NCBI RefSeq assembly: GCF_030936135.1
Contig: NC_082597.1
Span: forward strand, 41,087,095 to 41,151,094
DNA length: 64,000 bases
Reading direction: 5' to 3'
Source of the DNA: Gavia stellata
Lineage: Eukaryota > Chordata > Aves > Gaviiformes > Gaviidae
The notes below the pieces were generated by a model. It was given only the letters and a program-made list of their open reading frames with translations. It did no database searches and was not told where the DNA came from. The translations under genes and the position numbers were made by a program. Positions 11,613-24,912 of this stretch are shown here, piece after piece. How positions within the stretch are numbered: the first letter of the stretch is position 1; every line of letters starts with the position of its first letter.

Positions 11613-14600
11613 CAAGTAAGCAGGGAAAAAATGGGTAAGAAAGTCCACAGGCCTTTCCACTATGGAATTCATAGGCTTTGCGAGGACCTTCTGCACTTCA
11701 GTGGATTTCAGCAAGTTTTTATTTCCATACCAAATATTCCTCTTTGCACGGTGGAACTTCTCATGTTTGTAGGCAGTGAACTACAGCATAGTCCTAAAAA
11801 CTGTTGCTTTATGGTAGAGTGAAACATTTCTCATCAAATCTGGGACCTCATAAATGATACACTAGGTCTGATTTTTTTTTTTTTAAGAAGGTAAATAGGT
11901 GACAAACAATACAGCCATTGTCCGCTAAGTACCATTCTTACACCAAGAGCCTTTCATAATGACAGCAGCATCATAAAAGTGCTTTGATCTACGAAGGATT
12001 AAATATCTTTGTTTCCTATTAACATAACTTTCTTTCCCAATGGAGCACAGAGCATTTCTGATAATGGCATTCTATTAGGATAATTAGAAAAAGATTGTTC
12101 AGCTCTATTTTCCCCTTAAGGCTCCCTGGCAAATTTCTCCTTTCGTGTCATTCAGATTTTCTACCCCAAATACCTCTGTCATAAGGAAAAAATTTAGAAG
12201 TTTCACGTTTTATGGCTCCGCAGTTTAGTCTGCCAATGTGATGTTAACCAGCCATTAAAAGATTCCGAAGAAGGACCCAGATTGAAAATTAAGCCATCAC
12301 CTTTCAAAAAACTAATATTTTCTTTTATGCGAGCAGGATTTTTGATAACTATGTCATAGATCTTTTAATAAGGTAGCAGGAATGTGCCCTGGGTTTATTT
12401 GCAAGGGAGGCATGAGAAAGCATTACAGGAAAAGCTTGCCCCAAGGGATTTGCGGGTGTAACATGACCAGAAGCAGAATTTGTACGACGCGTGACAGACG
12501 GAGGAAGACACTTGCTAAGAGAGTGTTCCCAGACATCCTATTAGAAACCCAGATTTCTTACTTTGTCTTGCAGTGCTATACTCAGGCTTTTGCCTCTTCC
12601 CTCACAGATGTAGATCTGAAGTCGCAGGCAGTTAGGGACAGCTGGAGAAAGTCGGTCTTGTTTCCCCAGGCACCTAGTGCCACCATGTGCCCAAGTGTGC
12701 CTCACCGCCCTTGTGAAACACTTATTTCCCTTTTCCCTTTCTGGTTCAGTGAGTCATCTCTCTTCCGGAAAGCTCATAAGGACAATTTGAGGAAACTCCA
12801 TGTACAGATTTTGGGAATTCTGGCCGAAGGGATGCTCCCAGGATCTCCCACGTTGGTGGTGGTGGAGATGGGCACAAGGCTGGCAATAGAAGCCCTTAGG
12901 CTTCAATGGTTTTCTGTCTGAAACACAGCATCCTTGATCAGCAAGATGGTTGCCAGTCATGGCAAAACACTCTGAACTGCAGAAAGGAAATAATCGACGA
13001 AGAGATCAACTGATAAAACTGATCAAAGGGCTCAAGCGTTATAAGAAAAAAGAATCTCATCAGCCACGCTGAGGAAAACGATGGCAGGAAAGCCAAAGGC
13101 ATAGAAAACAGACCCCAACCAAGCAGCTGAGGGAAAACAGGGACTAGGAAATCGTGCACAGAAGACTCTCATGTCTGCACAGAAGAGTGGTCAGGAAATC
13201 AAGGACACTAAGTGTATTGGGACTTACGTTTCTTCATATCTAAGCATTTATTATTCTATAAAAAGCACGTGTTCCTGTTCGCTTCAGCTATCTAAAAAGG
13301 TAAGCTTTAAACCCAAAGTATTTGGAAGGCTGGAGATGGGACGGGGATGTCCTGAACCTGTTGAAGTGTTACAGTTCCCAATTCCAAAATCTTAAGGCAG
13401 GTGGGACATTAGAAAGTGTGCTGGAGAAGCCAAGAAAACAGTCAATTCTGCAACCCACTTTGACAGCAGTCTCCCAACCCACGTGCCCAACCTAAATACT
13501 GCAGCCCAGCAAGTGCACAGGAGGGCAAATTATGGCAAGGATGTATAATGAGACTTATACTCCCCAAAAGCAAAAATGTCCTAGAATATACCATAATCTG
13601 CACACATTTGACTGCTCAGTCAAACTGGAATCTTCATTGCCACCACCACCACAGTTTCTATAAGCCACATGGAAAAATAATCATTTTATTAGGAAAGCAT
13701 CCCCTCTTTCACCCTGCATAACTGTTTACATACTTGTTCTTTAATCACTACAGTCTTGAGAAAGTTGACATTTCATGCTGGCTCAGGGGACCTGAAGGAA
13801 AAGAGATGTGAGCTGCACTGGAGGGCTTCAGCTGGAAGGGCACTCAGGCAGTGGAGCAGTCCAGCTGCTACTTCTTGCTGCCTCCAGGAAAAGGCGTCAG
13901 GGTACCGTCTTCGGCAATTTGGGCTCTCAGGACTTCCAGGATCCCAGCTCCATCCAGCAAAAAGCCAGGGTGCTCCAGTCAGTGTGCTTAGCTCTGTGAG
14001 CTCCGCTAGCTCCAAAATACCATCACACAACGTGCCTCATGCCTCTAGATGCAGTGGCTACGTCTGTACTGTGAATTAAAACAGTCTGGGGCTATTCTCT
14101 GCCCTCAGGGCATAATCCAGGTCTACATGCTTACACTCCCCCCAGTCCCTCTTTCCCTCAAAATAGAGTGGTCTTCTCCATAAACCATATTGGGAACAGT
14201 GTCTGGTCTACGTTAATAATTCACCAAACAATACCTGCGACAGATGCTGCATGGGCCAAAACCATGCCAGGGAGCCTGCTAACAGCATGTTGAACTGTTA
14301 GCCTGTGCTCGAGTCCGTATCTTGCCCAACCACACTAACACAACCAATGTTTCTGGAGTTTCTGGAACAAACCAGATGGTTCAGAGGGATAGGGTCCAGG
14401 GTTTAGGCTTATCATCCTATCAGTGTGTCCAGCAGACCTGGAAGCACTATATCCCAGGCAACTGCGTTGATTTTTGGCCTTGCTTGGAGACTTCCCAGTC
14501 CACTCCATTGTCCAATTGCCTGTGAGCTAGAAAACACAAAAAACAATTTTGGCTATGGTCCAGTAGACCATCAGCGGGTGCTTTGTGACAGGATCAAGGC

Positions 14601-15527
14601 TTCTTAACTCCAAGTTTCTATGGACGATTCTCTATGTAGCCATTTGTCCCAATTACGATTTAGGACTTCCACCACATCAGAAACCAGAGCGTGTACAATA
14701 CAGGGAGTGAGCTCAGGTCCTGGCGTTGTACCTCTGTGTTCTCTACCCATTTACATGCTGGGTGAGAGAAGGCCAGGCTGAAACAGTTTTCATTGCTCCA
14801 GTTCAACAAACGCTTTTCATAATTTAAAGCCTCTGGACTGCTTAGTAGAATTGGACAGAAAAAAGGGCAGAAAGATATACAAATACAATAATCAAGCCTA
14901 ACCTTTGATCTAGGTTGATCTGATAAAGCCCTGGCACAGGGCCTTCAAAAACAACTCAATATAGCACTCTGGAAGGATTATGCTGAACAAGTGATAAAAG
15001 CACAGGCTTTGTCTTCCTTGACACTTTACAGATACTGACCCACTCATGTGCTGATTTCAGACAAAAACATTGACTTTTTGCCTCACAGATGAATTCCAAT
15101 GGTCACTTTCCTAACTTCCATCATGCAATTATAAATCCACTTACATTATTTATGGTGAGATATATTTCTCTCTCCACACTATTCTCCAGACAATCCATTA
15201 GTTTATACTGGGACTTTACAACAAGAAAACACGTGGAAGCAGGACTTCCTACTTAACCAGTCAAAACTACTCCATTCAGAGATAGTGCACAAGCGCCACA
15301 TGCCAGTCCCCCTGGACATTGCTCAGCTGGAGCAAACAGACCCACTGTAAAAACAAGAAGCAGAAGGTCTTTGCAGTCTAAACAAGATTGTTGCCCATGA
15401 TTCAGTCTTTGGCTTTATCCAAGTCTCCCACAATTGTCTTCTGACAATTTAGCAGAAAATATGCCATGGGTTGCTGGCTGAAAAATGTTTTAAGTGCAAG
15501 ACAGTCCTGCCTCTTTTTTCTGTCTCC

Positions 15528-15569
15528 AGGGAGGAGGGGGGAAAGAAAGGAGGGGAAAAAAAAAAAAAG
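15528..15569 (+). repeat. 42-nt pure purine tract
   Basis: G-rich blocks followed by a run of A, without a single pyrimidine. It could form triplex DNA. It may partly be an old poly(A) tail, but no element is visible upstream. Confidence 0.7.
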
Positions 15570-16085
15570 CCTAACCCTTTCTTGGAGATAATTACTGTCA
15601 CCAACCTGTGCTTGCTTTTATGATGTTGTCCAGCTTCTGCTTAAAGAAAATATGCATATACACAATATTCTTCCAGTTTGTGCCTTCTAGAGTCAACAAT
15701 GCCTTTATCATATATTTGTGCTGTAGGGAGCACAGTAACACACCATGAAAACCTGTGGTGTCAGAGCGACAGCAAATGAATGCACCACAAAGACCAACAA
15801 AATCCTCTGGATAATAAAAAGCACATTATCTTCTGCAAGTAGCCTGAGCCCTCATCGGTGGACAGGGAATGCCAAATGCTGTTTCCCAGTGTAGCACATG
15901 TATCTCAAAGCCCTAGTCTCTATACTCTAAAGTTTATCGTAGGTTTCTGAGTCCGTACCCGGTGCTCCTCCCAAAGACGCCATAGACTGTCCTATTGACT
16001 GGTGGCACCAAAAGCTAGTTTGAGGCATGGATGCTGACCTCGCCAGGCTCCTTCTGTAGTAACACAGAGACATAGGCTCCTTTAA

Positions 16086-16659
16086 GAGAATCAGGAGTAG
16101 GGAGGTGATCGTGCCCCTGTACTCGGCGCTGGTGAGGCCGCACCTCGACTACTGTGTTCAGTTTTGGGCCCCTCACTACAAGAAGGACATTGAGGTGCTG
16201 GAGCGTGTCCGGAGAAGGGCCACGAAGCTGGTGAGGGGTCTGGAACACAAGTCTTATGAGGAGCAGCTGAGGGAACTGGGGATGTTCAGCCTGGAGAAGA
16301 GGAGGCTGAGGGGAGACCTTATCGCTCTCTACAATTACCTGAAAGGGGGTTGCAGAGAGGTGGGTGTTGGTCTCTTCTCCCAAGTGACTAGCAACAGGAC
16401 AAGAGGAAATGGCCTCAAGTTGCACCAGGGGAGGTTCAGGCTGGATATTAGGAAAAATTTCTTTACTGAGAGAATGGTGAAACATTGGAACAGGCTGCCC
16501 AGGGAAGTGGTGGAGTCACCATCACTGGAGGTGTTCAAGGAACGTGTGGAAGAGGCATTGTGGGACATGGTTTAATGGGCATGGTGGTGTTAGTTGATGG
16601 TTGGACTTGATGATCTTACAGGTCTTTTCCAACCTGTGTGATTCTGTGATTCTGTGATT
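16086..16659 (+). mobile_element. CR1 retrotransposon, 5'-truncated, plus strand
   Basis: Begins in the late ORF2 region ([19 protein letters not shown]), keeps an open frame to the ORF2 stop at about 16575, then the standard 3' UTR (TTGGACTTGATGATCTTACA) and a tail of ATTCTGTG octamers. The intact frame suggests a fairly young copy. It belongs to the same subfamily as the copy at 4750-5451. Confidence 0.93.
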
Positions 16660-19600
16660 ACAGTAGGGAGCCTGACTCTGATTCTTTAATGAGTGCCTCA
16701 GAGTACCTGAGTACTTCAGAGTCCTCTGCCCACTACTGGGCCGAGAGACTTTGGCTTAGGAGGCAAAGAGGTGTCTGTGCTGTCCACACAGTGCTGGAGT
16801 ATGCATCTGCCACAGAATCTGGTCTTGCTATACACCATCTTCTGCATCCGCCATCAGACCTTCAGCATAACTTGCACTGGTGTCTTTAGGCTTAGCCTGA
16901 GCTATCTTAAGACTTCTGTGAATACCATTTTTTAAACTACTGAGTTTTTCCTCTGTGTAGGCAGATTTTTAGTTGATCCTCCCTCAATCGCTTTACAGGA
17001 ACAATGGTATCATACCTGTAATAGCACACTTTGGAGCCACTGCCCTTTTGAAAGCATGCTTCAGTCCTGTTGGTCTATCTAGGGCCATGTAAGGAATGCA
17101 CTGCAACTATTTCTTGCTGTCCCAACAAGAGATTAGACAAAGTTTGGCTTTTCTTGACTGTACAGAGGTCTGAACTGTGCAGGTCTTGGTGGTGACCTTC
17201 CTGCCAAAGTCTGTCCAACCACTCCTGGCAGAAAAAGGTGCCTTAACATCTCTTCTAGAAGAGAAAGGAAGTTCACAGAAGGTTTCAGAGGGAGAAGGAA
17301 GCCTCAGGAGGGAAAGGTGAAAGCTAATGGGAAAGGCAGATGCGATTACAGGGGGCAGAGGCTGAAAAATATGGGCTATTCCCACATCACATCGTCATAA
17401 CTAAAACTTCCTCATGCAAGCTTGTCAGAGCAGTTCTTCTCCCTTCCTACTCATGCTGTATTAACTCTGGTCAATACAAGAGAAAACATTGTTGCCCTCG
17501 AGACTCGTACTTACAGGTTCCCCAACCATCCTTCCTCAGCCACACAGTTTTCTCAAACTGACGAGAAAAGGGACTGACCTAAGTACAAGGGTCACAAATG
17601 AGAGCCAGATTGATAGTTGTCACAAAAATAAAAAGCAGATATAGAAATCAATGAGGATTATAATCTCAAAGAGCAAATGTTCCTCACAGATGACCTGAGA
17701 AATTAGTTAAAAATCGTTCCCTTTTTCAAAGATGCAGAGTTTTCCCCAGCTCTTTGAAGCAAGTCACTTATATGACAGCATCACTGTATTTTCTATGCTA
17801 TTTTCTGCTAGATCAGGCCCTGCTGTCTGCACTGACAGGCTTCTTCCCATTTACTCTTTGTCAACATTTTACTGAGCCATGATACGGTCACTTCTGCCAG
17901 TACCCCCAGGTGCAGCACTGCAAACTTTATGATTGGATTTTATGCTCCCATTAACAGAGAGCAAACAGACACATAGATAATTCATTGCCAACAATTTTAC
18001 AAGGTTAAGTTTCAGTTACAAGCCATACTGTGCTTTATTATCTGCTACTCAGGTAGGACAACAACAAATACTAGTACGCAATAAAAAAGAAAAGTAGCAG
18101 TTAACATCTATATCCTCTTTTAAGCCAAATTTTGATCTTGGGTTCATTGCAAACATTAAGCCACCTTACAGATAAAGATAAGCTAACACCCCTGCTCTGT
18201 TCTTCAGAGCAACAGATATCCCCTGGCATGAAATACTGACCGACTCTGGAAAACAAACCTTTTTTGCTCTCATCTCATTCCTGACCGCTCCCTAAAACCA
18301 ACGGTAGGATGACCCCCAGTTTCAGGTGAAATGGCAGGACGTGCAAGGACATCTGCTAATTTTAGTCTAGATTCCTCAGGTAAGATACAGGTCCATCTAT
18401 TTCTATGCACTATAATTACCTCAGTAACCTACTTCGAATTTCTAAAGAATTTGAAAGATGGTGAAAAATGTTGAAGTCAATGCTGCTACATCTTTCTTTG
18501 TATTCTATCCAAGCTAGTTAGGAGCATCGCCACATCTACAATTATACTCCCATTACAGGATAGAGATATAACTAGTATATCTTGTACGTTAGATGAAGCA
18601 GGTAGAGATAGTCAACTAACAGTCTTTTCATTGGATATATAACCCACAAATTTATTGTCTTGTAACTAAATACCACCAAGACAGAGATGCTTACATTCAA
18701 CTCACTTAGAAACTACCTTTGAAATCTTTCAGATGCAAAGATGTGACACGGCATCTAGCAAAATTATTCAAATTATTTCCTTTTGAGATTGCCAGCACCT
18801 AGGAAATAAATTACTAGTCAGATGCTGAAAAGCTAGGTTTTAAGAAACAACAGACAAGAAAACTCCATAAACATAAATAGGCTTGATTACACGCAGTTCG
18901 TTAAAAATTCTGTATTCCTACACCAATGTAAATACCGTGCATTCTCCCTACCCCACCAAAATCCGTGTCAGTAAAACAGCCTGTGATTTTCTGTGGATGC
19001 ACAAATGGTGTCCTTCAAACCAAGAGGATGGAATTCAGTTTGTTCCACAACAGTTCAGAAAGCTAATGGTTATCAGGGGGAAAGAAAGACAAAACCAAAG
19101 CACAGAAAGCTATCCAGCAGAGATGTGACCAGAGTCAGTCAACATAAAACTGCAAAGGGAAATGGGTTTGCAATTGGTTTGACTAGCTGACCATCACTTG
19201 GGAACCTTATATATGAAATCCGAAGAAATATTACTAGTGGGGAGAAATGACATTATTAATCAGATTGTGTTTCCATGTTCCTATGGAAGAAGTCTGCTCA
19301 TAATCCTAAAAAGCTGATCGGATGACCGATACACTCATCCTTCAGCTGAATTGTTCCATGACATAAATTTGGGTGATCAGACTTCACATAAAACATAATC
19401 TTTGTCGCCCTGTAATTTTGAACAACATTTCAAGGGACACCAACTCAAATTACCTGTGAGGAGGAAGGGGCTTACTCAGGGTCTGACCAGCTTAAGGAGA
19501 GATGCAGGTCCATGAGCATTCCAGAGCCTCGGGGACACAAACCCATCCCACAGATCTAGTGATGGGCAAGTCGAGAATTAGTTTTTTTCTTCTATCAGAA

Positions 19601-20404
19601 AATTCATTCAAGTCTATCCTATTAAATACTCTACTTGATAAATATAATCTATTTTGATGATTTCCAAAATCTTGAGGTGGTCTTCTTCATAGACCAAAGG
19701 AAAACCAAAACCAGGCAATGTCCAAAATTGCTAGAAAAGAGCAGAAGAACTAACAGAGGGCCAGACCAAGTGGTTCTCAGGAACACAGAGAAACCAGCTT
19801 CTGCAAGGAAAAGATTTTTATTTTATGATGATTTTCTTCCTTCACTGATGATTTACCTGCTTCCAAGGGGCAGCTTTCTGTGATCGGTGCCTGTTTATGA
19901 TGCATGTTTCCAATCGCTCCTCTTCACTAGAGGCCAGAGTCTCTGACAGTCCTCTCTGAGTGAAGACGTCCTCCATTTTAATCATCATGTGAGTATCTCA
20001 GAGGTGAGAATTTCTCTAGAGATTTGCAGCTTCCAGATTTTGAAGAGTACAACCATGGTACCAACTGCAGTTACAATGAAGAGTTTATATATCTTAAGGC
20101 CACATCAGGACCATCAATTGCTTCCTCAAACATGTTAGAAGTGAGTATTCCTTGATCAAAGAAATTTCAACTCATCCATACATTGCTATCCGTATATTGC
20201 TAGGAGAAATGTGCTCGCGATCATTAACTCCACTGGGATAATTTCACCTCTGTAACAGTCATCATGGTTTGCAATTTTAAAACAGTCCAGCTCAAGAGTG
20301 CTCCAAGTCCGATCACTTCTGCTTGTCTCAGGAAGGCTTCCTTTGACACTTGCTACATACCTAGAGTTTAGGGCGAGGGAGTGAAGGGGGAGTGTTCAAT
20401 TTGC
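16660..20404. other. Intergenic region, nothing recognised
   Basis: AT-rich non-repetitive sequence with only short random open frames. No promoter, exon or transposon could be supported. Confidence 0.5.
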
Positions 20405-20409
20405 TACAG
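20405..20409. repeat. Target-site duplication TACAG, left copy (partner at 21599-21603)
   Basis: An exact 5-bp direct repeat flanks the LTR at 20410-21598. Confidence 0.87.
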
Positions 20410-21598
20410 TGTCGTGGTTTAAGCCCAGCCGGACTAATCACCACACAGCCGCTCACGCACTCCCCTTCCTCAGCTGGACAGGAGAGAGAAAATATGAGGA
20501 AAGGCTCGTAGGTCGAGATAAGGACATAGGGAGATCACTCACCAACTACCATCATGGGCAAAATAGACTTGATGTGGGGAAATTAGTTTAATTTATTACC
20601 AATCAAAATCAGAGTAGGATAATGAGAAATAAAACCAAACCTTAAAAAACAACACCTTCCCCCCACCCCTCCCTTCTTCCCGGGCTCAACTTCACTCCCG
20701 ATTTTTCTACCTCCCCCCCCCGAGCAGCGCAGGGGGATGGGTCAGTTCATCACACGTTGTTTCTGCCGCTTCTTCCTCCTCACACTCTTCCCCTGCTCCA
20801 GCGTGGGGTCCCTCCCATGGGAGACAGTTCTCCACGAACTTCTCCAACGTGGGTCCTTCCCACGGGCTGCAGTTCTTCACGAACTGCTCCAGCATGGGTC
20901 CCTTCCATGGGGTACAGTCCTTCAGGAACAGGCTGCTCCAATGTGGGTCCCCCATGGGATCGCAAGTCCTGCCAGAAAACCTGCTCCAGTGTGGGCTCCT
21001 CTCTCCACGGGTCTACAGGTCCTGCCAGGAGCCTGTTCCAGCGCAGGCTTCCCACGGGGTCACAGCCTCCTTCAGGCATCCACCTGCTCCGGCGTGGGGT
21101 CCTCCACGGGCTGCAGGTGGATATCTGCTCCACCATGGACCTCCATGGGCTGCAGGTGGATATCTGCTCCACCATGGACCTCCACGGGCTGCAGGTGGAT
21201 ATCTGCTCCACCGTGGACCTCCATGGGCTGCAGGGGACAGCCTGCCTCACCATGGTCTTCACCACGGGCTGCAGGGGAATCTCTGCTCCTGTGCCTGGAG
21301 CACCTCCTCCTCCTCCTCCTTCTTCGCTGACCTTGGTGTCTGCAGAGTTGTTTCTCTCACAGATTCTCACTCTCTTCTCCGGCTGCCATTTCCCGGTTTT
21401 TCCCCCCCTTCTTAAATACGTTGTCCCAGAGGCGCTACCACTGTTGCCGATCAGCTCGGCCTTAGCCAGTGGCAGGTCCATCTTGGAGCCGGCTGGCATT
21501 GGCTCTATCAGACATAGGGGAAGTTTCCAGCAGCTTCTCAGAGAAGCCACCCCTGTAGCCCCCCCGCTACCAAAGTGCTGCCACGCAAACCCAATACA
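20410..21598 (+). mobile_element. Solo LTR of an avian endogenous retrovirus, plus orientation
   Basis: A 1189-bp element starting TGTCGTGGTTTAAGCCCAGC and ending CCCAATACA, flanked by a perfect TACAG target duplication. Same family as 2053-3138 but about 100 bp longer, mostly because of an internal 39-bp tandem repeat. An AATAAA occurs at 20628-20633. There is no internal retroviral coding sequence, so this is a solo LTR. The TGTCGTGGTTTAA start is shared with abundant avian ERV LTRs I recall; the exact family name is uncertain. Open frames of up to 299 codons within it are products of the in-frame GC-rich repeats. Confidence 0.9.
21108..21224 (+). repeat. 39-bp tandem repeat, three units, inside the LTR
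   Basis: Three head-to-tail units begin at 21108, 21147 and 21186, each starting GGGCTGCAGGTGGATATCTG, differing at only a few positions, with a partial fourth at 21225. Because 39 is a multiple of 3, the forward frame reads a 13-residue periodic peptide. The LTR at 2053-3138 has a single unit. Confidence 0.95.
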
Positions 21599-21603
21599 TA
21601 CAG
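21599..21603. repeat. Target-site duplication TACAG, right copy
   Basis: Identical to 20405-20409; it sets the right boundary of the LTR. Confidence 0.87.
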
Positions 21604-23011
21604 TTAGTAAGCAAAATATAGATGTGGATATGTTCTTTTTTAAAAAAATAAAATAGGATGCTGGGTAGTTCATCAGTTTTCTCAGCTAAATACAGATTAT
21701 GCCATCAGCAACAGGTGGCATGGAAAATTCCAGCAAATTTTGTCTGGCATGGATAGTCTTTCCAGCAGTAAGGGCTGAAGAATAGGCAAAAGTTTCAGAC
21801 TATTTTGACATCTACTTAAAGAGATTTGGCCGTTATATTTACCAAATGCTAGAGTAAAAAGTTATCATCAGCAAATGAAGAACTGGCAGAATGAGGAAGA
21901 AATGGCAGCAAGGAAGGCCTCTGCTATTTCTCACTGGATTTGTTTCTCACCACATAATTGTTGTTCAGACCCTTAGGACTGGAAAACAATGATTAATCCT
22001 TCAAAGAATTTTAATCCCAGGTCCTAGGTGATAATTACAGAGAATCTTCAAGGCTGGGTAAGATTTTTGGTGACATTTATAGTAAAAGCCTGGAGAAAAA
22101 AAAAAGAGCTAATGCTTCCTGATTAGACAGAAATGGACCCAGTCTTTCATTATCAACACAATCTCAACCTTGGGTATTGTGGAATTGGTTCCAAGCAACC
22201 GGCTGGACATGGTATACATACAGGACAGTGTCACAGCCCAATGAATATATAGGGGGTTGAGCTGTATTGGGCTCTTCAGGAAAGCTGGAGGATGTGGAAG
22301 TTTTCACCGCCCCTTTTCACTTAGCTTCTCTGAAGATGATTTCTACTGTTTGGCGGGATATTGTCACTTTGAAAAGTTAGCCACTCCTTTGAGTAGCAGT
22401 TAATGAGCACCGAGGGCAGCACCTGCACAGGTGTACAAGGAATATGCCCAAAGAATTTTGAGAGCAAGCCAGATTTTGAGACCTGACCGTCACAGATCTG
22501 AAGCAGGGTCTCAACCACCTGCCATACAAGATCAACAAGCACCCTTCGTCTTCTCGATTTAAACCATTAATTTTTTGTTTCTGCCAATCACCTAAACAAA
22601 ACTAAAAATACATCTTTCATTGAAGGCCATGGTTACCTCCAGAAAGAATAAAGCTGGGCAGAAAGTCTCTATCAGTAACTGCAACCCCTGTACTGACTAT
22701 ATAAAACAAAGGGTGTGCAGTGGGAGAACACCTCAATAAAAGCACTAAAGAAACTCTATAAAGCCCATAGCTAACTCTTAAGCTACTGTATACACTAAGT
22801 TAAGAAATATTTACAAAGATAGTCAAGTGCAACAGATCACACGCTCACAGCTCTGTCTCAGCCAGGGATGGTAGGAAAGAACTTGGATTGCTGGCCTGGC
22901 TCCATGCTTTTTGCCCTTGACTAAAGGAGCATGAAGGCAATTAGGGGCCAGATGCAGCTGATTAGACAAAGGTGGCGAAAGCACACAGATTTAATGTACA
23001 CCAGGAACATG
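21604..23011. other. Intergenic, nothing recognised
   Basis: Unique-looking AT-rich DNA without supported exons or repeats. Confidence 0.5.
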
Positions 23012-24112
23012 ACAGAATCACAGAATGGTTGAGGCTGGAAGGGGCCTCTGGAGGTCATCTGGTCCAACCCCCTCCTCAAGCAGGGCCACCTAGAGCCAGT
23101 AGCCCAGGACCATGTCCAGAGAGCTTTCAAATGTCTTCAAGGATGGAGACTCTACCACCTCTCTGGCCAACCTGTGCCAGTGCTCGGTCACTTTCACAGT
23201 AAGAAAGTGTTTCCTGATGTTCAGCCGAAACCTCCTACATTTCAGTTTGTGGCCATTGCTTCTTGTCCTGTTACTGGGCACCACTAAGAAAAGCATGGCT
23301 CCATCCTCTTTACACCCTCCTTTTGTACACATTGATAAGACCTTCCCCCAAGCCTTCTTCAGGCTGAAGAGTCCCAGCTCTCACAGCCTTTCCTTATATG
23401 TGAGGTGCTCCAGTCCCTTAATTATCTTCGTGGCCGTTCAGTGGGGTCTCTCCAGTAGCTCCGTACCTCTCTTGTACTGGGGAGCCAGACCTGGACACAT
23501 CACTCCAGGTGTGGCCTCATTAGTGCTGAGGAGGATCACCTCCCTTGACCTGCTGGCAATGCTCTTCCTAATGGAGTACAGGAGGCTGTTGGCTGCCTTT
23601 GCCACAGGGGAACACTGTTGGCTCACGTTCAACTTGGCGTCCAGCAGGATCCCCAGGTCCTTTTTACAAAGCTGCCTTCCAGCCTGTACTGGTGCCTGGG
23701 GTATTTCTCCCCAGGCACAGGACTTTGCACTTACCTTTGTTGAACTTCATGAGGTTCCTGTCGGCCCATTTCTCCAGCCTGTGGACGTCTGTCTGGATGG
23801 CAGCATGACCCTCCGGCATACCAGTCACTCCTCACAGTTTTGTGTTATCAGCAAACGTGCTGTGGATACACCCTGCCCCATCATCCAGATCATTAATGAA
23901 GATGTTAAACAGGACTGGACCCAGTATTTATCCCCAGGCTACACCACTAGTGACTGACGTCCAACTAGACTTTGTACCACTGATCACCACCCTATGGACC
24001 CAGCTGTTGAGCCAGTTTTCAGTCTACCTCACTGTCTGCTCATCCGGTCCATACTTCATCAGCTTCTCTACGAGGATGGCATACCACTTCCCATGACTAT
24101 TGACCATGGAAG
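23012..24112 (-). mobile_element. CR1 retrotransposon, long 3' part, minus strand
   Basis: On the plus strand it begins AGAATCACAGAATGGTTGAG, the reverse of a CR1 3' tail, followed by the reverse complement of the CR1 3' UTR and late ORF2 (the reverse strand reads NRTRSNGHKLKCRRFRLNIR, with many breaks). It extends about 1.1 kb, further 5' than the other copies, and is clearly older and more diverged. The outer boundary near 24112 is approximate. Confidence 0.85.
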
Positions 24113-24912
24113 AACTCTGCATCTTCCCCCCACATACTCCTGTGAGTCTAGCTTCCTTACAGACACCTAACTTGGTATGAGAGTGACAACATTGCAGTGG
24201 CTGTTAAGTGGGTTGTCAGATATGAGAGAAATTGGTTATGAAATCTTTAGTATCAAATACCAGCATCCACTTAAGCTTATAAGTACTGGTCAGGTTCTGA
24301 TGCACAGCTCAAACAGCTCTTGTAGTCTCAATATAAATCAGTACTCCAAAAAATAAAGGTAGCAGGCTATTAATTGTCAGCATGGATGAACAGGAGGAAG
24401 CATGTTTTAATTGGGTAAAAAGTCCTATTCTTTTTATATGATTGCATTTTTGGTATCTTTGCAGTTTTATATAACCAGGAAAAACTGTCAATAAATTAAT
24501 GAATTAAGCCAAAGCTTTGTTTTCCTTCCCTTCACTCCTCGCTCAAGGCTTGTAATCTGGATAGAAAAGAAAAAAAACTTGTCCCTGTGTTCACAGTATG
24601 TCCTAGAAGCATGAAAAAAGTCACATCAGGCAGCTCAAGAATTTACCATCAAAGCACAGAATGCAATTCATATGGCAATAGCATTAACTCAGCACTATAA
24701 GCAGAAATAAAAACCAAGTAGGTATGCTTCCATGACCAATGACTGTAATTCAAAAGCCTGGATGCTGCTGCAAAACAACTTGCTAGACGTGGAGGCCAAC
24801 AGCTCTAACTCCTAGCATTCAAAACTTCTGAGCTAATGAGCCTGAGGATCACTCTCAGTCTGACACTTCTTACTGACATCTGACATGCAGTAGGGCTTAA
24901 GAACTAGGGCTT
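24113..24912. other. Intergenic, nothing recognised
   Basis: Short AT-rich spacer between two CR1 relics; no exon or repeat supported. Confidence 0.5.

Larger units (their letters stand above)
6014..16085. other. Intergenic region, no recognised gene
   Basis: Ten kilobases without a recognisable exon. The longest open frames (12382-12921 plus; 10376-10975 minus) match no family I know and have no supporting splice or conservation signal. A SINE/LINE-like relic lies at 11483-11612 and a pure-purine tract at 15528-15569. Confidence 0.5.

Noticed and set aside
20757..21673. Open frames of nearly 300 codons on both strands in the LTR
   Set aside because: They lie across a solo LTR with target duplications and consist of GC-rich near-repeats including the 39-bp units. 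The peptides are low-complexity and appear in several frames at once, as expected of repeat sequence rather than genes.
23012..24112. Possible host gene exon from the 281-codon plus-strand open frame
   Set aside because: The plus strand here is the reverse complement of a CR1 3' region; the frame has no relation to a host protein.
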